Notes under the pieces: model-generated | Seen by the model: only the letters and a program-made list of their open reading frames with translations | Databases searched by the model: none | Told to the model about the DNA's origin: nothing | Position numbers and translations under genes: made by a program | Shown here: positions 35,001 to 42,822 of the stretch, piece after piece | Layout: every line of letters begins with the position of its first letter | Position numbering within the stretch: the stretch's first letter is position 1 | From: Fictibacillus sp. BK138 | GTDB taxonomy: Bacteria > Bacillota > Bacilli > Bacillales > Fictibacillaceae | Length of the DNA: 64,000 bases | Assembly: GCF_004216955.1 (NCBI RefSeq) | Contig: NZ_SGXL01000001.1 | Location: 2,693,413 to 2,757,412 of the forward strand | Direction of reading: 5' to 3'

Positions 35001-35810
35001 CGTACAGAATGGGTATCAGCTGTCAAAGACACTCGCTGGTATCACCATGCAGAAGTATTAGACAGCCAATGGGAAGTTCGACAACCAGCTGTAACGTATG
35101 AAAAAGGCGGAAAGCTTCAAGAAGATTGGTTCTCACCAGTTGTTCGTCCACGCCTCGGAGTTGGTTATTGGACGCCTAAGCGTACTGGAAACGGCTTCCA
35201 GCTTAACATTCCGGCTTGGGCAGATTCAGGAAATGGATCTACAGGCGGTACTAGTTATGATGAATCGGTTAAAAACCAAACACACAAGCTGTACCAAGGT
35301 GATACTCTGATTAAAGAGGGAAAAAGCCAAGCATTAACTGTATTCAGCGGCATTTCTGAAGAACGAAAAGAATATCGCTTAGTAACCGATGCAAAGCGTG
35401 ATCCAAATCGCTGGTCTAATTCTGTAAGCACTCATACAGAATGGACATTCTGGTCTGGAAAAGATGAAGATTATCAAACGTTGCTTCCGTTCTATTCCCT
35501 TGATTACAAAGTAGATACTGACATGGACGGAAATACACTGGCTGCACCATCTACTACTCTTGAGCTATCTGTTGCGAAACTGGATAATGTAGCTGGATAC
35601 GGTAACCTGCAAGGTGCAACTCTCGATGTTTCCTTTGATGAAGGAGAATCATGGAAAACTGTTAAACTTGAGCGTAGAGCAGATGATCGCTGGATTGCTA
35701 AAATCAACAATCCTAAAATGAGTACATCTGTTTCCTTGCGAGCAGCAGCTTGGGATGATGAAGGGAATAAAATTTCTCAAGAAATCATTAAAGCTTACGG
35801 TTTAAAGTAA
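32091..35810 (+). CDS. Secreted S8 (subtilisin-like) serine protease with PA domain, 1239 aa
   Basis: GTG 32091 after AGGAGG. A Sec signal peptide occupies about residues 1-29. The propeptide-like region starts with ITLITGDVVKI, a hallmark of long actinobacterial-style subtilases. The catalytic triad is D242 (AVLDSGIDP), H274 (HGHGTH) and S445 (SGTSMATPH), with oxyanion N370. A PA domain lies at about 800-890, followed by about 350 residues of beta-rich C-terminal domain. Far longer than Bacillus Vpr (about 800 aa). It degrades extracellular protein. Strong terminator follows; no sortase motif is seen. Confidence 0.9.
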   Translation: MKKWNMKSFFAATLSTVMLSSPLTSVTAFNHAAIDTVIENDVSSGEQSITLITGDVVKITTIEGGKQIINVEPADRNGAGAQVLTVDEDTYVIPSSAMPYVAAEKLDMDLFNVTELIKNGYDDKKMSSLPVIVEYEESKARSQQNKPTPKGAQKARVLESINGAALSASKKEADTFWKDITPEYDSAQKTVSESLSFEQGIEKIWLDGRVEANLEQSIPQIGANTVWESGFTGKGVKVAVLDSGIDPNHPDLSGQIDEAKSFVPGETVDDKHGHGTHVASTVLGTGAASEGKNKGVAPEARLLVGKVLNDAGSGLDSWIIDGMEWASDNAKIVSMSLGSSEPSDGTDPMAQAVNRLSEEKGTLFVIAAGNAGYEGAIGSPGAADAALTIGAVDKSDKIAYFTSKGPRYGDKAIKPDLSAPGVGIVAARSALSSGTGSYTSMSGTSMATPHVAGAAALLLQKNPEWTGTQLKEALMSSSKRLNYSPYHIGTGRLDVPAAANSTVRATGSISFGFFKWPHDDAQPVQKTVTYTNDADTAVTLNLQADFKNANGNAAQSGMLSLAETQITVPANGTKSVTVTLDPQFGEFGSRYEGHLTATDANGKQIAHTSMGMLKEEEKYSLTLNAKDRNGNPTLAYAALFSEDMIPEIVAVNGTTELRLRPGTYSAMAMMEVDTATDHRGIALVGNPEITLNGPQTVELDASKANEIKVEVPKNTEPSYQRMEYYRNIEGKTMSHINLLPVWIDKMYAVPTEEVENGEFEYLTRWRLIKPYLEINFKGKVLDEIPLAGSTPLDGKYNLSTVYAGNGTEADYQNINVKGKIVVVDRNTQVTPPQQSVAAHAAGAKLLIIVNNEDTEFSVFAGNPDYTDIPLAVAGISKSEGDELIKAASSGNLHLNVEGEVNTPYVYDLMDVHQGSIPEDLSYAPENEELVKIDTRYKSDREAPGGEFRYDLRPHTFGAVGFLYKLDYPSVRTEWVSAVKDTRWYHHAEVLDSQWEVRQPAVTYEKGGKLQEDWFSPVVRPRLGVGYWTPKRTGNGFQLNIPAWADSGNGSTGGTSYDESVKNQTHKLYQGDTLIKEGKSQALTVFSGISEERKEYRLVTDAKRDPNRWSNSVSTHTEWTFWSGKDEDYQTLLPFYSLDYKVDTDMDGNTLAAPSTTLELSVAKLDNVAGYGNLQGATLDVSFDEGESWKTVKLERRADDRWIAKINNPKMSTSVSLRAAAWDDEGNKISQEIIKAYGLK

Positions 35811-35817
35811 ACTTAAT

Positions 35818-35860
35818 GCGGTCTGTTAAAACACTTCGTTTTAGCAGACCGCTCTTTTTA
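35818..35860 (+). terminator. Terminator of the subtilase gene
   Basis: GCGGTCTG(T)TAAAA arms, short loop, then TTTTAGCAGACCGC and T5. Confidence 0.85.
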
Positions 35861-35938
35861 TTCTCTCCTTTCATAAAAAACATTTATATTTCACAACCTA
35901 TAGGTGAACGAAAATTTTTAGAGAGGATGTGATGAAGC

Positions 35939-36133
35939 ATGAGACACCACCATCATAAGGGAAACAAGGATAAGAATATCACTTCCCTGCCCCAAGTTCC
36001 AAAGAATCAGATCGCAGATTCAAACAGTGAGGAATACGAATTTGCAAAAGAATTGAACGCTGAGTACGAATTCGAAAAGAAGCCTGGTTTTGATACAACT
36101 GGGGTAAGACGAAAAGACGAAGATGAAGAATAA
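35939..36133 (+). CDS. YfhD-like small protein
   Basis: 64 aa. It starts MRHHHHKGNKDKN and has LPQVPKNQIADSN then EYEFAKELNAEYE, matching the YfhD pattern (HxxRDKNK, LPQVPKN, EFSxELAD) that I know from Bacillus. It is charged and without hydrophobic stretches; YfhD proteins are short spore- or stress-linked proteins of unknown role. GAGG upstream. A terminator follows the stop by six bases. Confidence 0.65.
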   Translation: MRHHHHKGNKDKNITSLPQVPKNQIADSNSEEYEFAKELNAEYEFEKKPGFDTTGVRRKDEDEE

Positions 36134-36138
36134 GGATT

Positions 36139-36168
36139 AGGAAGAAGCGAATCTGCTTCTTCCTTTTT
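36139..36168 (+). terminator. Terminator of the YfhD-like gene
   Basis: AGGAAGAAGC, six-base loop, GCTTCTTCCT, then TTTTG. The phased array A starts right after it. Confidence 0.8.
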
Positions 36169-36169
36169 G

Positions 36170-36312
36170 TTTTTACGGTACGTGTTTTTATATTTATTAC
36201 ACGTTCGCTCAAGAATGTCCATCTTCGCTCAAAATCACCGAGTTACGCTCAGAATCGTCTTCGTACGCTCAAAATGTCTCACCTACGCTCAGAATGAAGT
36301 CCTTTTCGCTCA
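36170..36312. repeat. Phased-word array A: six CGCTCA words every 20-21 bp
   Basis: A 42-bp head (36170-36211) identical to 54342-54383 ends in the first word. CGCTCA then occurs at 36206, 36226, 36246, 36266, 36286 and 36307, that is, spacings of 20, 20, 20, 20 and 21. Flanks favour T(A/T) before and (A/G)A after; the rest of each period is not conserved. The head contains ACGTGT ... ACACGT, an inverted repeat around an AT-rich loop. Confidence 0.9.
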
Positions 36313-36504
36313 AACTGCAGATTCGTTTATTATATAACCCCATATTCCGACTAAACTTCCTCCTATTTTACCTATAACACTTCAAAGTTTTACATAATAG
36401 CTTAAAACAGCCTTTAGTGGTAATATATTTCTTTGTTGTGATGAACGTTTTTATCGATTTATTTATTTTATAGATGTTTTGCCTGTTTTTTGAGGAGGAA
36501 TCAT

Positions 36505-37965
36505 ATGAAAAAACAAATAATGACTGCACTGCTGCTTGTTACGGTTCTCGCGGCAATGGAAGGAACGATCGTTAGTACAGCCGTACCGCGAATCACGAGC
36601 GACCTTTCGGGAATCGAGCTCGTGAGTTGGGTATATGCGGTTTACATGCTCGCGACTGCTGTATCGACGCCGATCTATGGGAAGCTCGCAGATCTGTTCG
36701 GCAGAAAGAAGGTTATCTTATCTGGAATTGTTCTTTTCTTAATCGGTTCTGCACTTTGCGGAATTGCCATGTCGATGGAACAGCTTATCTTCTATCGCGC
36801 CATCCAAGGTCTTGGTGCTGGAGCGGTTATGCCGATTACGATGACGATCATCGGAGACCTCTATACCGAGGCGAAGGACAGAGCGAAAGCACAAGGATGG
36901 ATCTCAGCTGTATGGGGAGTGGCTGGCGTGTTAGGACCACTGATGGGTGGCTTCTTAGTGGATACACTTTCATGGCGCTACATCTTTTTCTTAAACATTC
37001 CGTTCGGTCTTCTTGCGTTCTTCATGATCGTCGTTAACTATAAGGAAGATCTAACGAAAGGAAAACCTTACATTGATTATAAGGGTGCTGTAACTTTTTC
37101 GCTCGGAACGATCGCTTTCTTGTATGCCCTCCTCACTGGAAGCCAGACGCAGGAATGGACGAGCCCGACGATCATCGGACTTTTCATCTTCGCATTCATT
37201 ACGTTTATTGTATTTGTGAGGATTGAATTAAAATCACCAGAACCTCTGATTCCGCTCAATCTGTTTAAAAACCGAAGTGTTCTGATCGTGAACACGTTAA
37301 CGCTCATTGTCGGTGCTATTATTATCAGCATCACCATTTACTTGCCGATCTGGAGCCAAGGCGTTATGGGGAAAACCGCAACTCAAGCAGGATTCATCCT
37401 CATGCCTCTTCCGGTATTTTGGACGCTCGGATCGCTGATTGTTGGGAATCTCGTTGGCAAGATGAAAGAAAACTGGATCATCACGCTCGGATTAACAGTT
37501 GTTGCCGGAGCGTCAGCCATCTTTTTCTCGTTAACCGCACATTCTCCGGAGTTCTTGATCTATGTAGCATCAGGTGTGCTTGGGCTCGGAATGGGTCTGA
37601 TGATGCCAGTCTTTATGCTGATCATCCAGTCCTCTGTTCCATCGAGCAAAAGAGGGGTGGCTGTGGCATCGAATACCTTTACCAACACGTTCAGCCAGAC
37701 ACTTGGTTCAGCCGTATTCGGAACGATCTTCAATATTATTACTCTTTCAAAAGCCGAGAAAGCTGGCCAAGATGATCTGAACCTGAACGCATCCTTTGAA
37801 CACGGAAGTCTACCGACCGAAAAGCTCGTTAAGCTTCAAGAGATACTGGCTTCAGGCATTCATGTGATCTATGGTGTGATACTGCTGCTCGTGATTATCG
37901 GTGTTGGAATCTCTTTCTTACTAGTAAAACAACGGGACCGATCAGGTGAGGAATCTTCCTATTAA
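36505..37965 (+). CDS. DHA2-family (14-TM) multidrug MFS exporter, second copy
   Basis: 486 aa from ATG 36505, six bases after GAGGAGG. Signatures: DxxxVSTAVPRI in TM1, GKLADLFGRKKV (motif A), RAIQGLGAGAVMP (motif B) and GVLGPLMGGFLVDTLSWRYIFF (motif C of antiporters). It resembles Bacillus YusP/Mdr-type proteins. No regulator gene is adjacent. It differs clearly from the exporter at 10.9 kb. Confidence 0.88.
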   Translation: MKKQIMTALLLVTVLAAMEGTIVSTAVPRITSDLSGIELVSWVYAVYMLATAVSTPIYGKLADLFGRKKVILSGIVLFLIGSALCGIAMSMEQLIFYRAIQGLGAGAVMPITMTIIGDLYTEAKDRAKAQGWISAVWGVAGVLGPLMGGFLVDTLSWRYIFFLNIPFGLLAFFMIVVNYKEDLTKGKPYIDYKGAVTFSLGTIAFLYALLTGSQTQEWTSPTIIGLFIFAFITFIVFVRIELKSPEPLIPLNLFKNRSVLIVNTLTLIVGAIIISITIYLPIWSQGVMGKTATQAGFILMPLPVFWTLGSLIVGNLVGKMKENWIITLGLTVVAGASAIFFSLTAHSPEFLIYVASGVLGLGMGLMMPVFMLIIQSSVPSSKRGVAVASNTFTNTFSQTLGSAVFGTIFNIITLSKAEKAGQDDLNLNASFEHGSLPTEKLVKLQEILASGIHVIYGVILLLVIIGVGISFLLVKQRDRSGEESSY

Positions 37966-37971
37966 AACACG

Positions 37972-38010
37972 AAAACACGCCTTGGATGATATCCTGGCGT
38001 GTTTTGTTTT
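37972..38010 (+). terminator. Terminator of the second exporter gene
   Basis: AAAACACGCC, 14-base loop, GGCGTGTTTT, T-rich tail. Confidence 0.8.
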
Positions 38011-38042
38011 CTATCAAGACGTCATATATAAACGACTATTTC

Positions 38043-38132
38043 TGGATTGAAGGGCAATTCTCGTGGATTAAATGCCAAAACTTTTGGATTGTCAGACCAA
38101 ACTTTTGGATTCATCCTCTAAATTTATGGATT
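38043..38132. repeat. Phased-word array C: five TGGATT words exactly every 21 bp
   Basis: TGGATT at 38043, 38064, 38085, 38106 and 38127. The base context before is T-rich; the 15 bases between are not conserved. It lies between the exporter terminator and the 3' end of the protease gene. Because the period is 21, one frame reads as a seven-residue FWI-type repeat, but with no ribosome site and no supportable start. Confidence 0.88.
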
Positions 38133-38142
38133 CATACTATAC

Positions 38143-38997
38143 TCAAACTTTTTGTGCCGTGTTTAATAACCAGTTAACCACGTTTTCTTTGAAGTTTGGT
38201 TCTTTCCATGCGGTAATCGCACCATGCTCACCATGGATTTTAATGAGGTTCTGAAAGAAATGATCCCCGATGAGATAACCCAACCGATTGTAACCAAACT
38301 TCGAACCTCCATTAATGGAAAACCATTCTTTAAACACAGCGAATGGCGTATCAGTTGTAACATCCTTTGCAAATTCCGAAATTACTTTTTCTTGGTTTTC
38401 ACTAAAAAACTGCAGCCAGTCTTCCCCTTCATCATCAAAGGAAAAATACACAGATTCATGAATGCCTTTTGCAGTTTGTCTGGAGAAATGGGTTGCTGCT
38501 CCTTCTTGATAGAGCCATGTCAAAGGACTGTTCCAATCCACATTTGACCAGTCTATACCTGCATCATTTGAGATGATGTTGTGTGCAGCATGACCAAACT
38601 CGTGTGCTGTGATAGTTCTTAAGTGGTCTGTAACAGGTGATAATTTTTCCAGTGCAAAGGTGATGTTCGGAATGATTTGACGGTATGTATATGCATTTGA
38701 CCCAAATCCTCCAACGATGAGGTTGATGTCCACGGGAAACGAAACTTGATAGTGGTTCTTATAGTATTCAGCAGTTTCATGTATGATGGGCACAATATTT
38801 TTGTAAACATGATCAATACGAAACAGAACGTCTGGATATTTTTCTAATGAAGCCTGATGCCTTTCTTCTGTATCTTTACAATGATAAGCAAAATACTCTT
38901 TAAAGATCTCCGGGTACAGCTCGTAATATTCTCTCAAAAATTTGATAGAAGAATGATAGTTTTGTTTAAAATATGGAATCGTATCAATGATTTGCAT
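38143..38997 (-). CDS. Putative zinc metalloprotease with HEFGH motif
   Basis: 284 aa from ATG 38997 (GGGGGAT site). H132-E133-F-G-H136 in TAHEFGHAAHN, with a downstream glutamate (E165 in YQEGAATH), is the gluzincin arrangement: two His and a Glu bind zinc, E133 is catalytic. No signal peptide, so cytoplasmic. The family is not one I can name; a DUF2268-like or aminopeptidase-like assignment is possible. Monocistronic. Confidence 0.7.
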   Translation of the reverse strand: MQIIDTIPYFKQNYHSSIKFLREYYELYPEIFKEYFAYHCKDTEERHQASLEKYPDVLFRIDHVYKNIVPIIHETAEYYKNHYQVSFPVDINLIVGGFGSNAYTYRQIIPNITFALEKLSPVTDHLRTITAHEFGHAAHNIISNDAGIDWSNVDWNSPLTWLYQEGAATHFSRQTAKGIHESVYFSFDDEGEDWLQFFSENQEKVISEFAKDVTTDTPFAVFKEWFSINGGSKFGYNRLGYLIGDHFFQNLIKIHGEHGAITAWKEPNFKENVVNWLLNTAQKV

Positions 38998-39133
38998 ATT
39001 ATCCCCCACCCTGTTGTTTTGCTCGCTTTACTAATTTTACCACATTGTATGAATAACCATCATATCCGTCTATACCTTGCTGCATCTATTCTCATATACT
39101 ATTACATCTAGTATTCTGAGGGGAGTGGTGCTT

Positions 39134-39925
39134 ATGGGTAAGGATAAGGAAGTTTATGAATATGACGGACATCTCGCAATGTTTTTGGCTGTCATGTGTC
39201 ATCAAGCTTATCAATTAAGTGACGGAAAATCGTTCACACTCCCAAGGGGATATTCTCTGAAGTGCTCCATCCCTTCTTCTTCCGGCGAGATTTTCGGCTT
39301 TATTGCAGAATCTGACGATCACGTTGTCGTCGTTTTTCGCGGAACATCAACGGTAAATAACGTATCTTCCTACTTAGACATCCCCCAAGTTACGTTTCCC
39401 TTTGTGAAGAACAGCGGTAAAACGCACCGAGGAATCACCCGCATCTACTCAGCCGCGCGAAGCATTATCCTAACAGTTCTGATGAGACTTTCCCCAGAGA
39501 AAAAACTGCTAGTGACAGGCCATAGCCTCGGAGCTTGTCTGGCTACACTTTTTACATTAGATGCTGCTGTAAACACACCTTTTAACAACCCCATATTGTA
39601 TACCTTTGCTAGTTTGCCGATCGGCAACACGGAGTTCGTCAGGAAATTTTATAAAGAAGTAAAAAATAGCACACGAATCATCAATGTGTACGACACCGTT
39701 ACGAATCATATAACACCTTTATTATTTCGGAAAGAACCTCTCATGAACATGCCTGTCGGAGAGGAGTTTCGTTTGAATTTTGAAAACTGCAGCGTCAGGC
39801 TGAATCATAAGATTATTTGCTATTTCAATCAACTACGCAAGATTTATCCGAGTTTTGCGAAGAAAATGTGCAAAGAAAATCCTGGTTTTTGCCCGGATAC
39901 TTCTAGGTGTAATGGAGACTTTTAG
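39134..39925 (+). CDS. Class 3 lipase-like alpha/beta hydrolase
   Basis: 263 aa from ATG 39134 (GAGGGGAG); the longer frame lacks a ribosome site. The nucleophile elbow is GHSLGA with S131, as in fungal-type class 3 lipases; FRGTSTVNN near 69 supplies the oxyanion region, and Asp (NVYDTVTNH) and a late His complete a triad. No signal peptide. Several Cys at the C-terminus. Likely acts on lipid or ester substrates inside the cell. Confidence 0.8.
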   Translation: MGKDKEVYEYDGHLAMFLAVMCHQAYQLSDGKSFTLPRGYSLKCSIPSSSGEIFGFIAESDDHVVVVFRGTSTVNNVSSYLDIPQVTFPFVKNSGKTHRGITRIYSAARSIILTVLMRLSPEKKLLVTGHSLGACLATLFTLDAAVNTPFNNPILYTFASLPIGNTEFVRKFYKEVKNSTRIINVYDTVTNHITPLLFRKEPLMNMPVGEEFRLNFENCSVRLNHKIICYFNQLRKIYPSFAKKMCKENPGFCPDTSRCNGDF

Positions 39926-39926
39926 A

Positions 39927-39964
39927 ATAAAAAAACCACAGTGGCGTTACTTTTCACTGTGGTT
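39927..39964 (-). terminator. Terminator of the DUF4023-like gene
   Basis: AACCACAGTG, 11-base loop, CACTGTGGTT, with A9 to the left read as U9 leftward. It may also stop rightward lipase transcripts weakly. Confidence 0.8.
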
Positions 39965-39976
39965 TGTACATAGAAT

Positions 39977-40105
39977 TTACTTGTTTGTGCTATGCTGCTT
40001 GTTCGGCAATTTTTGTCCAGGATTACCTTTACCCTGCTTTTGGTTCTTTTCCTGTTTCGCCTGATCATCATGTAACTTTTCTACAAAATCACTTGTGTTT
40101 TCCAT
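39977..40105 (-). CDS. DUF4023-like 42-aa protein
   Basis: AGGAGG seven bases before ATG 40105. The sequence MENTSDFVEKLHDDQAK, then a Lys/Gln/Gly run ending LPNKQH, matches what I recall of the DUF4023 family of very short Bacillus proteins, of unknown role. Hydrophilic, with no membrane segment. Own terminator. Confidence 0.65.
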   Translation of the reverse strand: MENTSDFVEKLHDDQAKQEKNQKQGKGNPGQKLPNKQHSTNK

Positions 40106-40379
40106 CTAATTTGCCTCCTAGAGAATATTCACTTGTTACTATTTCCCATTAGAAGGAAATTACTCATGTCGTTTCTTAGGATAGAACAATCTCCTAATTT
40201 ACCCTATGTTTGCAAATTAAAACCTGTATAAAGAACAGTTAGTAGAATAGTACAGTAATTTGTCATAACTCCCTACTTTTAGCGTACATTTTTAATTTTG
40301 TAAAAATAGAGCAAGAGCTTCATGCCCACTCTTTTTTAAACTGATAATATATAGAAAAAAGTGGAGAAAGGAGCCAATT

Positions 40380-41000
40380 ATGAAAGATTTTATAAGGAAT
40401 GTTATAACTTTATTTGTTTTAGCTGCGGTGCTCTTTGTACCTTCAAATGTACATGCTCATGGTCTTTTAAAGTTCGGCAATCAAGGATATGAGGTGTCAG
40501 AGCTTCAGCAAAGTTTGAAAGAGATGGGTTTCTTTTATGGCCCTGTGACAGGATATTTTGGTCCGATTACTGAGAGAGCTGTCATGGATTTTCAGTATAA
40601 GTCCAATCTGTCTTCAGATGGCGTTGCAGGACCTGCAACCTTCTTGATGCTTGATGAAATTGAAAAAATGGCAAGAGTCGTTCACGGAGAAGCACGAGGC
40701 GAGTCATACATAGGAAAAGTAGCAGTGGCGGCAGTTATTTTAAACCGTTTGGATGATCAAAATTTCCCAAACAATGTGGGAGATATCATTCATCAAACGA
40801 ATGCATTTACTGCTGTTCATGATGGACAATACAACTTAAAGCCTAACAGCTATGCTTATCGTGCTGTAATCGATGCGATGCAAGGCTGGGATCCTACATA
40901 CGGATCCGTTTATTATTACAACCCTGATCTTGCGACGAACACCTGGATTTTCACTAGACAATCTGTAACGAAGATCGGAAATCACCTCTTTGCAAGATAA
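40380..41000 (+). CDS. SleB-type cell-wall/spore cortex hydrolase with PG-binding domain (YkvT-like)
   Basis: 206 aa. Signal peptide to about residue 26 (SNVHA), then a PG_binding_1 domain (30-92: GYEVSELQQSLKEMGF, FGPITERAVMDFQ), then the Hydrolase_2 domain (98-206), which opens with ARVVHGEARGESYIGKVAVAAVILNR, including the catalytic Glu of SleB-type lytic transglycosylases. At about 200 aa it fits YkvT better than SleB (about 300). It cleaves cortex or wall peptidoglycan. RBS AAAGGAG. Confidence 0.85.
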   Translation: MKDFIRNVITLFVLAAVLFVPSNVHAHGLLKFGNQGYEVSELQQSLKEMGFFYGPVTGYFGPITERAVMDFQYKSNLSSDGVAGPATFLMLDEIEKMARVVHGEARGESYIGKVAVAAVILNRLDDQNFPNNVGDIIHQTNAFTAVHDGQYNLKPNSYAYRAVIDAMQGWDPTYGSVYYYNPDLATNTWIFTRQSVTKIGNHLFAR

Positions 41001-41005
41001 CGACG

Positions 41006-41044
41006 AAACCTCCTTCTTTTTAAATGAAGGAGGTTTGTTTTATT
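41006..41044 (+). terminator. Terminator of the hydrolase gene
   Basis: AAACCTCCTTC / GAAGGAGGTTT stem, then a T-rich tail; convergent with the DinB gene. Confidence 0.8.
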
Positions 41045-41543
41045 TCACGAATACTCTTTGTTCGAGCTCACTCTTCTGCCTCAGGTGATGACGAAAATGC
41101 ATGCCGATCAAGTCGTACCATTCCCGTGCATTAAGCCATCCAAAGCCACCATGTTTTATTTTGTAGTTTGGATTTATAGAATCGACTTTACCTTCCCAAT
41201 ACTTCATCCTTTCAATGACTTGATCGACTCTCCGCATGAGTTCTTCATTGGTTTCTGAATTATTAGGTGGAGCATTCATCTCATCAGGCAACCGGATTTT
41301 AATCGGCGGGAATCCACCATTTTGAAATAATTTCTCACCAAACTCTGTCTTTCCGAGATTTTGTTCTTCCGCTGCTGAAGCACAAGAATCGACTTGATCC
41401 AGGTATTCATGAGCTACCAGAATCACATGGTCATACATTTGACATAGTGACCAAACCCCAGCTTCATGTATGTGTCTCAGCTGCTCCAAAGAATAATTGT
41501 GAAGGTCACTTTTATATGTTTCGATTAATTGAAGATCGTTCAT
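41040..41543 (-). CDS. DinB_2-type helical metal-binding protein
   Basis: 167 aa. His residues lie in helix 1-2 (YDHVILVAHEYL) and in the C-terminal GMHFRHHLRQK, as in DinB_2/DUF1569-like members of the superfamily. Different subfamily from the two YfiT-like DinB proteins in this window. Function unknown; likely cytoplasmic. Confidence 0.65.
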   Translation of the reverse strand: MNDLQLIETYKSDLHNYSLEQLRHIHEAGVWSLCQMYDHVILVAHEYLDQVDSCASAAEEQNLGKTEFGEKLFQNGGFPPIKIRLPDEMNAPPNNSETNEELMRRVDQVIERMKYWEGKVDSINPNYKIKHGGFGWLNAREWYDLIGMHFRHHLRQKSELEQRVFVK

Positions 41544-41602
41544 ACAAACACCGCCTTAGACGTTTTTTTGTAAGCTGTTTTCACAAACCTAGTTGCTTTT
41601 GA

Positions 41603-41809
41603 AAGTAGTTGATTTCGACACCAGGTTGCTTCGCTTTCCGCGGGGCGTACGGTGAGCCCCTCGCCGCTTTGCGCCTTTGAGTGGTCTCACCTGACCGCTC
41701 GTCCCGCAGGACAAGGAAGGCTACGACAGCAATGCATCGCACTATGAAAATTGATTTTCATTTTCGAGGAGTCTCACACCTTGCGCTACAATCAACTTAT
41801 CAGTGAAGA
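41603..41809. repeat. About 205-bp dispersed intergenic repeat, copy 2
   Basis: Same orientation as the copy at 22839-23045, about 75-80% alike by eye. Differences inside the GGTGAG ... CTCACC hairpin keep pairing in part. Ends are AGTTGATT and AATCAACT, an 8-bp inverted pair. It lies between two leftward genes, not in any coding region. Confidence 0.85.
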
Positions 41810-41886
41810 ATAAACAAAATACTTGAAAGCAACAAACTTTAATAAAAGAGCCATTCCGTTAGTTCAAACTTCGCCCCTAAATAGAA

Positions 41887-41914
41887 ACCTCCTTCTTTTA
41901 TTAAGAAGGAGGTG
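41887..41914 (-). terminator. Terminator of the coiled-coil membrane protein gene
   Basis: ACCTCCTTCTT, short loop, AAGAAGGAGGT. The leftward U-tail is interrupted (TTTCTATTT). Confidence 0.6.
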
Positions 41915-41922
41915 CACGTTAT

Positions 41923-42822
41923 TTATTGGAATGTCTTGCTTACTGTAACGAATTCACGGTAGCCTGAGCGTGTTAGGTGATAATGCGCATCGAGGAAACC
42001 ATCTCGCACTAATGAATCTAACGTCTCTGTTGGAATCACATCAATGACTCCATCTAACCGCTGATTGAGATCTTCTAAAGAGGCATTTTTCAAAGTGACA
42101 GGATTCAGCATACGAACGATTCCTTCAATCCTTGAATCTCTTTTTTGGAAAAGCTGAGGCGTTTTCTTGAAAACATTTTGAATGCGTTCTTTGAACTGGT
42201 TCAGTTCTTGTTTGGTGTTAAAAGTTTCTGTTTCTTTTTCTCTGATTCTTTCATTGAAATATTTCATTTCTTCTTCATTTAATTGAGCTCGTGTAAATAG
42301 TTCATTATAAATCTGTGTTTTGTCCATCTCGATTTTTGCAAGCTCTTCTTCTTTGATGCGTTGTGTTTCAAAAATTTCTTCAGAGATTTCCTCTTCTTTT
42401 ACACTTTTTTGTTGCTCTTCTTCCGTTTCTTCCGCCGCTTCAACAACTTCTACTTCTTCCACTTTTTCCTCATTAAATAGTTCAAGCTGCGTCTCGTCTG
42501 GTTCTGCCACTTTTCCCTCGGCTATCTGCACTTCCGGCTGCTGAGCTGGTCTGCCTTTCGTATACGACTCTAGCATCTTTTCCAGCTTATTGATCTTGTT
42601 AAAATAGATTAGAGTAACTGCGATTGCAAATAGTGAGCTAAATAAGGAAATGAAATCTGAAAAACGGAAAACAAATGGTGCAGTTGCGATTTTGTAAAAT
42701 AATAAAAGTGCGAATCCGCCGATGATTATAATCTTCAGCCAGCTTTCACGGTTCTTGATCTCATCAGATTTTGGTTCTTGATTTTTATTTTTGTTTGATA
42801 GCATTGAAATACGTTTCATCAT
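41923..42822 (-). CDS. Membrane-anchored coiled-coil protein, unknown function
   Basis: 299 aa. Two close hydrophobic segments at about 29-50 and 56-73 anchor the N-terminus. A strongly acidic stretch (about 100-150, runs of Glu and Val) and a long coiled coil (about 150-215) follow, and the last 80 residues form a small folded domain. No catalytic motif. RBS AGAGG. Possibly a scaffold; I do not recognise a family. Confidence 0.6.
   Translation of the reverse strand: MMKRISMLSNKNKNQEPKSDEIKNRESWLKIIIIGGFALLLFYKIATAPFVFRFSDFISLFSSLFAIAVTLIYFNKINKLEKMLESYTKGRPAQQPEVQIAEGKVAEPDETQLELFNEEKVEEVEVVEAAEETEEEQQKSVKEEEISEEIFETQRIKEEELAKIEMDKTQIYNELFTRAQLNEEEMKYFNERIREKETETFNTKQELNQFKERIQNVFKKTPQLFQKRDSRIEGIVRMLNPVTLKNASLEDLNQRLDGVIDVIPTETLDSLVRDGFLDAHYHLTRSGYREFVTVSKTFQ

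Noticed and set aside
35979-36222. Two leftward ORFs across the YfhD-like gene and array A
   Set aside because: Shadow frames of a short, biased gene; no ribosome site.
36170-36312. Regular repeats recall a CRISPR array
   Set aside because: The conserved word is only 6-8 bp, the period is 20-21 bp, and no cas gene is present. CRISPR repeats are 23-45 bp with longer spacers.
37986-38177. Rightward ORF with heptapeptide FWI repeat over array C
   Set aside because: No ribosome site, it runs into the 3' end of the opposite protease gene, and the sister arrays with 20/21 mixed spacing cannot keep a frame. The repeat is better read at DNA level.
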